A stretch of DNA of 9,710 nt, taken from NCBI GenBank assembly GCA_013791675.1, contig VMTI01000009.1, positions 1 through 9,710 on the forward strand. Direction: 5' to 3'. The position numbers and the translations under genes were made by a program. The stretch is from a bacterium. Its GTDB lineage: Bacteria > CG03. Positions 1 to 6,770 of this stretch are shown in pieces; positions within the stretch are counted from its first letter, which is position 1; each line of letters opens with the position of its first letter. The notes below the pieces were generated by a model, which searched no databases, was not told the DNA's origin, and saw only the letters and a program-made list of their open reading frames with translations.

Positions 1-159
1 AAGCTCCAACTTTATCAATTCAGTTACCGCCCGTTCAGCCGCTCTGCTGAAATCTACGCCCAACATCTCGAACATTTTCTCAGGTTCCGCCAAAATGGCC
101 TTGAATGTTTCCATCGTTTCTGGTACAGTAACATCAGTTACCTTAATAACACTTTTCAT
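1..159 (-). CDS. N-terminal fragment of a probable IS256/Mutator-type transposase
   Basis: The frame opens at ATG 159-157 and stays open to the window edge, giving 53 residues (MKSVIKVTDVTVPETMETF at the start, then an acidic/hydrophobic helix ending AAERAVTELIKLEL). It has a near-perfect Shine-Dalgarno sequence AAGGAGG (168-174) 8 nt upstream, which strongly supports the start. The amphipathic stretch of the AVTELIKLEL type resembles the segment that precedes the first conserved block of Mutator-family (IS256) transposases. The catalytic DDE residues would lie beyond the window, so the family call rests on this short piece and on the leader. The leader contains a sequence with TGTAAAAT and TTGTGTGAA that looks like an IS256-type terminal repeat. 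It is oriented like the operon but has its own strong ribosome site and possible promoter, so it is more likely a downstream insertion than a sixth biosynthetic gene. An unrelated small DNA-binding or hypothetical protein is the alternative. Confidence 0.5.
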   Translation of the reverse strand, partial: MKSVIKVTDVTVPETMETFKAILAEPEKMFEMLGVDFSRAAERAVTELIKLEL

Positions 160-206
160 GGTGCATGCCTCCTTCTTCTTTTCCAAAGTTTTTGGAAGTA
201 TGCACC
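160..206 (-). promoter_or_regulatory. Leader hairpin around the transposase ribosome-binding site
   Basis: In the minus-strand transcript, GGUGCAU (206-200) pairs perfectly with AUGCACC (166-160), which ends immediately before the AUG. Nested inside is a second perfect 7-bp stem, UUCCAAA (197-191) with UUUGGAA (187-181), with a 3-nt loop. The AAGGAGG Shine-Dalgarno (174-168) sits in the 14-nt bulge between the two stems. The 3' arm of the outer stem fills the spacer between the Shine-Dalgarno and the start codon. The pairing is directly visible; a role in limiting transposase translation is inference from known insertion-sequence biology (IS10 and IS50 hide their start sites in read-through transcripts). 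On the plus strand the same outer stem is followed by seven T residues (207-213), so it could also act as a terminator for rightward transcription. Confidence 0.5.
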
Positions 207-220
207 TTTTTTTCTTCTTT

Positions 221-252
221 TTCAAATTCACACAACATATTTTACACTACCT
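221..252 (-). mobile_element. Candidate terminal end of the insertion sequence
   Basis: On the minus strand this reads GGTAGTGTAAAATATGTTG then TGTGAATTTG. It resembles the ends of IS256-family elements, which commonly carry a TGTAAAAT/TTGTGTGAA-like block in the terminal inverted repeat. It lies about 60 to 90 nt upstream of the transposase start, a normal distance for such an element. The matching repeat at the other end would be outside the window, so the exact tip cannot be set. Confidence 0.3.
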
Positions 253-267
253 ATTTTTGCCTGTCTC
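239..267 (-). promoter_or_regulatory. Possible sigma70-type promoter for the transposase gene
   Basis: Reading leftward, GAGACA (267-262, four of six matches to TTGACA) is followed after 17 nt by TAAAAT (244-239, five of six matches to TATAAT), about 80 nt before the transposase ATG. Spacing is ideal but the -35 box is weak and the region is AT-rich, so chance occurrence is quite possible. Confidence 0.25.
251..261. repeat. 11-bp direct repeat, copy 1 (CTATTTTTGCC)
   Basis: CTATTTTTGCC occurs here and again at 293-303, exactly 42 bp apart. This copy is in the spacer right beside the proposed insertion-sequence tip. Confidence 0.6.
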
Positions 268-287
268 TAAAACTACTTTTTCCTACG

Positions 288-2324
288 TCAATCTATTTTT
301 GCCCTCCTATAAAGAGTACTAACGTGAGAGGCGTTGCTCAAAATACTTCCAATTCCATAGTCTGATAAACCATAAATCTTTATATACTGGCGAATAAGTT
401 TTTCCTGGGCATCATCATGAATAAATAACATGCTTATTCCTTCCGGTCTATAATAAGAAAATGGGTTATCCTTGAAGTTATAATTTTCAAGACTGACAAA
501 ATCATATCGAAATACTTTTTTTATAGTTATCTCTGTTGAAAACATATCTTTCTTGCGCGATAAGCTGTATTCAGCGAGTTCTTTTAAATAATCACGAATC
601 TGTTCATTGAAACACCCTTTTCTAATCAATAACTCCTCGGCGACATTAAATGCTGTTTGGTGCAAATCGTCCATACGCCCGGAAACAGCGAGAGCGCGAT
701 ACTTTAACTGCTCATTATTCCCCAGCTCACCTGACATATATCGTTCAATTATTCCCGGTTGCCGCAAAAATATCTTTACCTCTTCTTCGGTGTCCCATAA
801 TTCTTTCGTTTCTCTCAGAAAACCATCATACAAATCCGAAAGCGGACTATTAACAAAGCTGATGTGTTTATGTATATTTTTTACAAAAGATACCGAAGAT
901 ATTTGATAGAGTTTCAGGAAATTCAGTATCTCTTGAAAAATACCGTTGTTATAGAATATTTCCACTGTTAAATCAAACATTCTACACTCCAAATAATCAT
1001 CGAATGACATAGTAGCGCTCTTAACACAAACTTCATCTATTTCAGGAGCAAAGAAAGTTCTTCCAAACAGCTTATATGGTCCGATGGTTTTGGGCATTAC
1101 ACGGAAACGTGTTCCAATGCCATACTGTCGACGACTGGTCCGGGTCGAAACCTCCGCACCGTTAAGCATAAGAAACTGGTGAGAACGCACCACATTTATT
1201 CCAGACTGAATTAATTCAAAAATGGATTTAATATGAGCGTCTTTCGTATCGCCCGGAAGACATAGTATTACCTCAGAAAAACTGTTTGAACCATGAGATG
1301 CAGCCGCTTTGGCAATATCAATAAATACGCTCGAGGAAACGTTCTGTCTCTTTATATTTTTTAGAACCTTTTTATCCATAGACTGTACGGCGGCCGAGAG
1401 GAAAACCGAATCACGGCCGAAAACCGACTTCTGAATTATTGAGGCCGCCTCAATAACCCGCTCTTTATTGTTCTTGCCTCCCAGTCCCATAAAGTACTTC
1501 GGCCACCCGTATTTTTCCTGAACAGAGGCTATTTCCCTGCATATTTCCACATCGTTCTTATACATTCCAAAGTTAGAGTCTGCGAACATCAAATTTGGAT
1601 TAGTGGTATGCTGTGCAATGTATTGAAGTTCATCTTTAATACGCTGAAGCGAGAATTTCCTCACGCGGCAAAAGTATTCCGCCCCATCCTGGCAGAATGT
1701 ACAGCTAAAAGGACAACCTCTTGCCGTTAACATTAAAGGCACCAGTTCTTCGCCTAAAAACTTGTCGCACAAACCGGACAGATACGGAGACGGAATTTTG
1801 TCAATATCTGTTAATGGCCGCAGCAGACCACCCAGAACGATTTTCCCGTCATTTATGTAATGACAATTTGGTATCTTCAGCCGGGCATTCTTGATTTCCT
1901 GAATATTGAATTCATAAGCAAATAATGTATTGAGCAGTTCTAAGAAGGGCTGTTCCCCATCTCGAAATATATAGAAATCAATGTCCGGATGAGACAGCAG
2001 GAATTCCTCCTGAACATTGGTTTCAATCGGGTAATTAGGCCCGCCGAAAATAATAACGGTGCGGGGATATTTTCTCTTTATTCTTCTTGCAAACTCGCAA
2101 TTGATATTTATGTTCCAGACGTAGCTGGAGAAACAGACGATGTCCGGAGTTGTTTTTTCGAGATATTCAGCAAAATTACCAGGGTATTTAAAAAGCTCAA
2201 TTTCGATTTTGTCACCAAGGTGTTCGAGCGCATACGATGCAACCAGCGATATTCCCAGAGGAATTGCGTTAATATTGGTTTGCCCTGTATGTATTAAGTC
2301 GGACATACTAATGGTCGTTTTCAT
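288..2324 (-). CDS. B12-binding-type radical SAM protein (third of the tandem set), 678 aa
   Basis: A class B-like radical-SAM enzyme is predicted, using SAM and a [4Fe-4S] cluster together with cobalamin, probably for methylation or a carbon rearrangement; the substrate is unknown. Residues 1-130 form a Rossmann-like cobalamin-binding-type domain (SDLIHTGQ at 8-15, GGPNYP at 94-99). A linker with SPYLSG (179-184) leads to the radical-SAM core, whose cluster ligands are C204, C208 and C211 in ARGCPFSCTFC. The cobalamin-type domain has no DxHxxG histidine. Residues from about 440 to 678 form a long C-terminal extension with no motif I recognise. It starts 4 nt after the stop of the preceding gene, with no clear Shine-Dalgarno, so it probably relies on coupled translation. 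It differs from the two upstream B12 proteins (GGPNYP instead of GGVHxT), so it belongs to another subfamily. It is the last operon gene before the insertion sequence. Class is secure; the reaction is not. Confidence 0.9.
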   Translation of the reverse strand: MKTTISMSDLIHTGQTNINAIPLGISLVASYALEHLGDKIEIELFKYPGNFAEYLEKTTPDIVCFSSYVWNININCEFARRIKRKYPRTVIIFGGPNYPIETNVQEEFLLSHPDIDFYIFRDGEQPFLELLNTLFAYEFNIQEIKNARLKIPNCHYINDGKIVLGGLLRPLTDIDKIPSPYLSGLCDKFLGEELVPLMLTARGCPFSCTFCQDGAEYFCRVRKFSLQRIKDELQYIAQHTTNPNLMFADSNFGMYKNDVEICREIASVQEKYGWPKYFMGLGGKNNKERVIEAASIIQKSVFGRDSVFLSAAVQSMDKKVLKNIKRQNVSSSVFIDIAKAAASHGSNSFSEVILCLPGDTKDAHIKSIFELIQSGINVVRSHQFLMLNGAEVSTRTSRRQYGIGTRFRVMPKTIGPYKLFGRTFFAPEIDEVCVKSATMSFDDYLECRMFDLTVEIFYNNGIFQEILNFLKLYQISSVSFVKNIHKHISFVNSPLSDLYDGFLRETKELWDTEEEVKIFLRQPGIIERYMSGELGNNEQLKYRALAVSGRMDDLHQTAFNVAEELLIRKGCFNEQIRDYLKELAEYSLSRKKDMFSTEITIKKVFRYDFVSLENYNFKDNPFSYYRPEGISMLFIHDDAQEKLIRQYIKIYGLSDYGIGSILSNASHVSTLYRRAKID
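293..303. repeat. 11-bp direct repeat, copy 2 (CTATTTTTGCC)
   Basis: Second copy of the 11-mer also found at 251-261. This one lies inside the last codons of the third B12 radical-SAM gene, overlapping the codons for its final residues RAKI(D). Confidence 0.6.
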
Positions 2325-2328
2325 GGAA

Positions 2329-4236
2329 TCAGCATGTATTTAACCCATTCTTTGCAATAGAGAAAGGTTTTAAGCGATATTGCAGTTCTTCTGAAAAATT
2401 AAGCGATTTTAGTTTATCTGCGGATAACCCAAAAAACTCAAATCTCTTTCTCCAGTATTCAGAAAACTGAAGCACCTCTTCCAATCTTTTAATCAATTGC
2501 TCATCAATTTTTCCCCGCAGTTTCTTCTGCAAATATCCACAAAAATACATGGGAAACGGATCTTCCGGGGCAACCAAATCTGTAATGTTTTGAACATATT
2601 TGAGTTGCTGTTCAAGCTTAATCGGATTATTCACTTTATATAACCTTTTGAAATTTAAATGATAATTCATATAAAACCAAATATTATTCAATTGTGATTT
2701 CGGCGGCACAGCATCTAAATTTATGTTTATGAAAGGGTCTGCCAAAGCAGAATAAAATTGATTCCCGTTTAGTTTTTCCTGAAATTTTCCATACGACCCG
2801 CTGTTATATTTGATATTTTTAAATTCAGTCGGATTTAACTCATCTTTTTGTAAAACAGATTCAAATATCGGGGTATTGGGAAGTGGTTCAAATATCGTTA
2901 TGTTATACCAGTCCAAATCCATTTTCAAGGCCAATCGAACAGTATCATAAATCATTCTGTATGTTTCATCGGGTAAACCAATCATTAAAAATGCGCGGGT
3001 ATTTATCTGCTCGTATTTTTTCAGAATTTCAGCTGCTTTTATGAAAATATTTATGTTGCCTGGTTTTCTTATCTTTTTAAGCACCTGCGAATTTCCAGAT
3101 TCAACTCCAATCGTCAACCCTATACAGCCGCTCTCAGCTGCGGCGGCTATTATTTCATCTGTACACGATGCTGCTATGACACCGTTCGTGCAATCCCATG
3201 TTATTCCAAGATTTCTCTTTATCATTTCAGTGAAAAGATGTAATGTTCTTTTATGATCGTGCAAAAAATCATCATCAAGCCACATAACATGGCGAATATC
3301 ATATTTATTTCGTAGCATGTCTAATTCTTCTATTACTGATTCCACAGATCTATGACGAACGCCGATGCCATTAAAATTTCTCACACTACAATAAGTACAT
3401 TGACCCCTGCAACCACGGTTCGATAATATGGTGGTAATTTTTGTTCCTTTTTCCTTCATACAGAAGAACGAACCTATCACGCCATAATTCATCAACTCTG
3501 TCGGTGTCATCAGATCATGCGCGGGGATAATATTTAATTCATCTTCGGTAGGAATTTTTTTTTCGGGAAAGTAAAGTCTATCCGAGCTTGAATTAAAAAA
3601 AACCTGATATAGTTTATTTAGAGAAGCCACCCTGTTTACCATTTTTATGAATTGTTTAAACGCCAGTTCTGCTTCATACAGAAAAAATATGTCCGCTTTT
3701 TTAAAATCTTTTAACAAAATATCCGACATTTTATCTTCTACAAAACAATTGGTAATATGCACTCCGCCAATCGCAATAGGCAGGACCGGATTGAGTCGCC
3801 TAATCTCATTACATACATTTACTGCCGAACTATGTGTTTGAGTAAACATGCAACTTATACCTACAATATCCGGCTGAAAATCTGTTATTTCCTCGGATAG
3901 TTTAGTTTTCCAGACGTCATCAAAATTAAAATCACTCTCTGAATTTGAAAAACTGCATTCTTTTAAAATCTCATTATTTAAATTTGTTATTTTTACGCTT
4001 AATCCTTCATCCCTAAGATGGGTAGCTATAATTCCTAAACCATAGGGTGGATAATTCCAGCATCTTCCTCGTTTTGCAGTAGTATAATTAAATATGCTTA
4101 CATCCACATCCGGAGGCACAACCAATAAAATTCGTTTTATTACTCTGCGCGGAAACAATCTGGTTAACTCTTTATCTACCAATTGTTCAGATGTAATGTC
4201 TCTAATTTGCTCATTTATTTTAATGTTACTTAACAT
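2329..4236 (-). CDS. B12-binding-type radical SAM protein (second of the tandem set), 635 aa
   Basis: A cobalamin-binding-type domain (about residues 35-190) is followed by a radical-SAM core (about 265-470) with C276, C280 and C283 in NRGCRGQCTYC. WNYPPY (60-65) and GGVHIT (157-162) match WNLSPY and GGVHVT of the upstream neighbour, suggesting the two are distant paralogues. There is no DxHxxG motif after the third strand, so the cobalt would lack a protein histidine ligand. The core keeps the GVESG segment (377-381) typical of this group. The last 165 residues are a polar extension of unknown function. It starts 1 nt after the upstream stop (TAA-T-ATG) with only a weak AGG upstream. The gene is markedly more AT-rich than the rest: eight 60-nt rows I counted average about 32% GC, while several rows in neighbouring genes reach 47-58%. 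Likely a methyltransferase or rearrangement enzyme; substrate unknown. Confidence 0.9.
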   Translation of the reverse strand: MLSNIKINEQIRDITSEQLVDKELTRLFPRRVIKRILLVVPPDVDVSIFNYTTAKRGRCWNYPPYGLGIIATHLRDEGLSVKITNLNNEILKECSFSNSESDFNFDDVWKTKLSEEITDFQPDIVGISCMFTQTHSSAVNVCNEIRRLNPVLPIAIGGVHITNCFVEDKMSDILLKDFKKADIFFLYEAELAFKQFIKMVNRVASLNKLYQVFFNSSSDRLYFPEKKIPTEDELNIIPAHDLMTPTELMNYGVIGSFFCMKEKGTKITTILSNRGCRGQCTYCSVRNFNGIGVRHRSVESVIEELDMLRNKYDIRHVMWLDDDFLHDHKRTLHLFTEMIKRNLGITWDCTNGVIAASCTDEIIAAAAESGCIGLTIGVESGNSQVLKKIRKPGNINIFIKAAEILKKYEQINTRAFLMIGLPDETYRMIYDTVRLALKMDLDWYNITIFEPLPNTPIFESVLQKDELNPTEFKNIKYNSGSYGKFQEKLNGNQFYSALADPFININLDAVPPKSQLNNIWFYMNYHLNFKRLYKVNNPIKLEQQLKYVQNITDLVAPEDPFPMYFCGYLQKKLRGKIDEQLIKRLEEVLQFSEYWRKRFEFFGLSADKLKSLNFSEELQYRLKPFSIAKNGLNTC

Positions 4237-4237
4237 A

Positions 4238-5695
4238 TTAAAAATTGCCTATATCTTCAAAGGTTAAATTTTCCCTTGTATTTTTACGAATCTCATTTAA
4301 GCGTTCTACCGTCATTCCCATTATTGCGGCAGTCTTTGAAATTTTTTCAGGATTACTAAAATTAATTCTATCCCATTCATAAACGCGTAGAATGGCGATA
4401 TCTTTAGGGGAAAAATTCGAAGTTTTTATTCGTCCATATCTCCAGTCCACTTTGGTTTCATCGCCTATTATACAACCCAGCTCCTTTGCCTTGGCGAACA
4501 TCTTTGTACCAACCAAGGGATTTGCCGGATAAATCTTGCAATAATCGGCTCCGCAGGTCTCGGCAAAATGTAAGGTCTGTCTTATTTCCTCCCATGTCTC
4601 TCCCGGAAAACCTATAACAAAATTAGCCGCTACAAATATTCCATATTTTTGAGCCAGCTTGATTGTCTGCGGAACCTTTTTTAAGTTGACAGGCTTTTTG
4701 ATAATTTCCTTCAATATCCGCTGTGTTCCCGATTCTACCGCCACGCCTATCATTTGGCAGCCTGTTTCCGCCATAAGCTTGAATATTTCTTCGTCCATCA
4801 TAAATATCGCAACACCCGCTGCCTTCCACTTTAAATTCAAATCGCGCTCTTTCAGCAAACGGAATAAATTCTTGGTACGGGTTTTCTGATAAAACGGGTT
4901 ATCATCTTCAAAAATAAAAGACTGAATTCCGTATTTCTTCTTAAGTAACTCAATCTCGTTCACCACATTTTCCACGCTTCGCGGCCGCCATTTCTTTCCT
5001 GAAATACTTTCCACCTGGCAGAAAGAACATCCGACGGGGCAACCGCGGGAAGTCAAAATTCTCGCATAGGGATAATCATGCACCGAGTCAACACCGTATC
5101 TGGGCCCCGTGTTCGCATATGCCCTATAATCGACTAAATCATAATTAGGAGGAGGCAGCACGTCTAAATCCTGAATAATATCCGGCGGTAAAGCCGTTAA
5201 CTGCCCGCCCTCCCCACGAAAAACCACCCCCTTGGAAGGAAATTTGCCCTCACCGCTCAGATAATCAAGCAACTCCCCAAGCACATATTCTCCCTCTCCT
5301 CTAACGGCATAATCAATATTTTTATTATCCATTACCTTTTTATATTGAGTGGTAACATGAACTCCTCCGGCGATGGTTACTATATTTTTATCCACTTTTT
5401 TTATTATATCGGCAGCTGTGCCTACAATTGTTTCATATTCCGACGTTAAAATCGAAATTCCCACGCAATCAGGCCGGAATTCCTGAATTTCTTTTTTGAA
5501 CTGCCCTTTGGACATATTGTAAAACTGTGCATCGATAATTTTTACTTCGTATCTATCTTGAATCATCGCGGCAAGAATACATAAAGAATAGGGTGATAAA
5601 TTCCATGTGGTTGTTAAATCATATTTATACCATCGCTGATTTGGATATGTCAGCACAACGCGTTTTATTTTTCTTTTAGGCATTATTACTTTCAT
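4238..5695 (-). CDS. B12-binding-type radical SAM protein (first of the tandem set), 485 aa
   Basis: The most standard of the three: a cobalamin-binding-type domain (about 10-140, with WNLSPY at 31-36, GISILTSE near 79-86 and GGVHVT at 110-115), then a radical-SAM core with C219, C223 and C226 in SRGCPVGCSFC. ESGT (321-324) and IGFPGET (361-367) follow, as in BchE/HpnJ-type proteins. Residues 430-485 form a short tail, so the length is usual for the group. DxHxxG is absent (IIDAQFYN stands where it would be). I chose ATG 5695 over an in-frame ATG at 5731: the longer start overlaps the upstream gene by 32 nt and has no Shine-Dalgarno, while 5695 lies 4 nt after the upstream stop with GGAG (5712-5709) 13 nt ahead. 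A further ATG at 5683 is also possible. Reaction probably methylation or C-C bond chemistry; substrate unknown. Confidence 0.92.
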   Translation of the reverse strand: MKVIMPKRKIKRVVLTYPNQRWYKYDLTTTWNLSPYSLCILAAMIQDRYEVKIIDAQFYNMSKGQFKKEIQEFRPDCVGISILTSEYETIVGTAADIIKKVDKNIVTIAGGVHVTTQYKKVMDNKNIDYAVRGEGEYVLGELLDYLSGEGKFPSKGVVFRGEGGQLTALPPDIIQDLDVLPPPNYDLVDYRAYANTGPRYGVDSVHDYPYARILTSRGCPVGCSFCQVESISGKKWRPRSVENVVNEIELLKKKYGIQSFIFEDDNPFYQKTRTKNLFRLLKERDLNLKWKAAGVAIFMMDEEIFKLMAETGCQMIGVAVESGTQRILKEIIKKPVNLKKVPQTIKLAQKYGIFVAANFVIGFPGETWEEIRQTLHFAETCGADYCKIYPANPLVGTKMFAKAKELGCIIGDETKVDWRYGRIKTSNFSPKDIAILRVYEWDRINFSNPEKISKTAAIMGMTVERLNEIRKNTRENLTFEDIGNF

Positions 5696-5699
5696 TTTT

Positions 5700-6770
5700 C
5701 TATACAAACTCCAAATGCTCTCTGTCCGCATTCAGATATTCTAAAATCAGTTTATTCTTTTCGTTAACCACGCAATGGTGATTACAATCTTTCAACGGAT
5801 TTATCCTGAAAAATTTACTTTTATCCGAAAGCCAGAAATTTTTAAATCTCTCTTTGGATATTGAACCGAGTAAGCCATTGTCAAGATTATAAGCCTTGTC
5901 GTGACAGGCATATACATTTTGATCCGCGCCTATAACAGGATTAATTTGAAGATAAGGGCACCATGTATAGTCTTTTTTAAACGTATTCAACTGATCATGG
6001 TACGAATCAAAAATCTCAAAATTTTTATCTTGTAAATCGCACTCAGCTTTAGCAATTAGTTCTTTTACAGCTTTGAATATCGGCTTATGATAATTATTAT
6101 TCTCTTTTCCTTTGTTGCTTATAAGACACGGAGCGATTTTCACGCTGTTCACCCCCGCGTTTTTCAGCCCTTTAACCAAATCGTAAAGATGCGTGTAATT
6201 CTTTTTATCAACTATTACAACCCCGCCCAAAACACATCGCCCTTTCATCTTCTTAAAATTACCTATATTTTTGAAAACTCTCGTAAATTCACCGAGGGGA
6301 ACCCCTCTATATGAAGAATAACTCTCGTTGTCCCAGCCATCCACAGAGATTCTCAACCATGTCCCGTAACGGGCAAAATATTCCGCTATTTCGCCTTCCA
6401 ATTTCGACCCATTGGTTAAAGCTGCGAATTTAACAGAAGAACTTGATAATTTTTTAACAGTTTCCAACAAAAACGGATAACAAAACGGCTCACCGCCACC
6501 GCTGAAAATAACCGCCTTGACTCCCATTTCTATTATGTCCTCTATTATTTCCGTCATCTTTTCTTTTGGGATATAATCCCTGAGCACCATATCCTTGCCT
6601 AACTGCAGATTAGGCGCCCTGTAGGCGCAATAAGAACAATTATGATTACAAACATTGGTCGGTTTTATTCTTATATGAAGCGGCGGCATTATATTATCAA
6701 CGCTCGTGGGAAGAGAATCAATCTTTTCCATATAGTGGAATATTTTCATTTTGGTATACAGCAGACTCAT
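5700..6770 (-). CDS. Radical SAM protein with compact SPASM-like C-terminus, 356 aa
   Basis: A radical-SAM core is clear: C41, C45 and C48 in CNHNCSYC bind the [4Fe-4S] cluster, GGGEP is at 91-95, TNG at 119-121 and ISVDG at 141-145. The C-terminus has C271 (WCPY), C289 (VYACHDKAYN), C329 and C333 (DCNHHC), followed by a conserved-looking end of the HLEFV type. Four cysteines could hold one auxiliary cluster, fewer than the seven of a full SPASM domain. Proteins of this shape, in my knowledge of the family, occur in surface-glycan clusters as well as in peptide modification; no precursor peptide is visible here. The start at 6770 forms an ATGA overlap with the upstream stop and has GGGGA (6785-6781) 10 nt ahead. 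A longer start at 6818 would overlap the upstream gene by 52 nt with no ribosome site and adds 16 residues unlike the family. Substrate unknown. Confidence 0.92.
   Translation of the reverse strand: MSLLYTKMKIFHYMEKIDSLPTSVDNIMPPLHIRIKPTNVCNHNCSYCAYRAPNLQLGKDMVLRDYIPKEKMTEIIEDIIEMGVKAVIFSGGGEPFCYPFLLETVKKLSSSSVKFAALTNGSKLEGEIAEYFARYGTWLRISVDGWDNESYSSYRGVPLGEFTRVFKNIGNFKKMKGRCVLGGVVIVDKKNYTHLYDLVKGLKNAGVNSVKIAPCLISNKGKENNNYHKPIFKAVKELIAKAECDLQDKNFEIFDSYHDQLNTFKKDYTWCPYLQINPVIGADQNVYACHDKAYNLDNGLLGSISKERFKNFWLSDKSKFFRINPLKDCNHHCVVNEKNKLILEYLNADREHLEFV

Larger units (their letters stand above)
160..287. other. Spacer between the operon end and the transposase fragment
   Basis: This 128-nt AT-rich spacer is the only real gap in the window. 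It holds the proposed insertion-sequence end, a possible promoter, the nested leader hairpin and one copy of an 11-bp repeat. I see no rho-independent terminator in the operon's direction: no GC-rich stem followed by a T run on the minus strand. Confidence 0.7.

Noticed and set aside
181..213. Rho-independent terminator for the leftward operon
   Set aside because: On the minus strand the stems are followed by a purine-rich stretch, not a T run. Only the plus-strand reading has stem plus T7.
3555..3563. A9 tract (T9 on the plus strand) within the 635-aa gene as a phase-variation switch
   Set aside because: Runs of eight identical bases also occur at 3595-3602, 7114-7121, 9009-9016 and 9221-9228, so the tract fits general AT-rich composition. 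The frame is intact.
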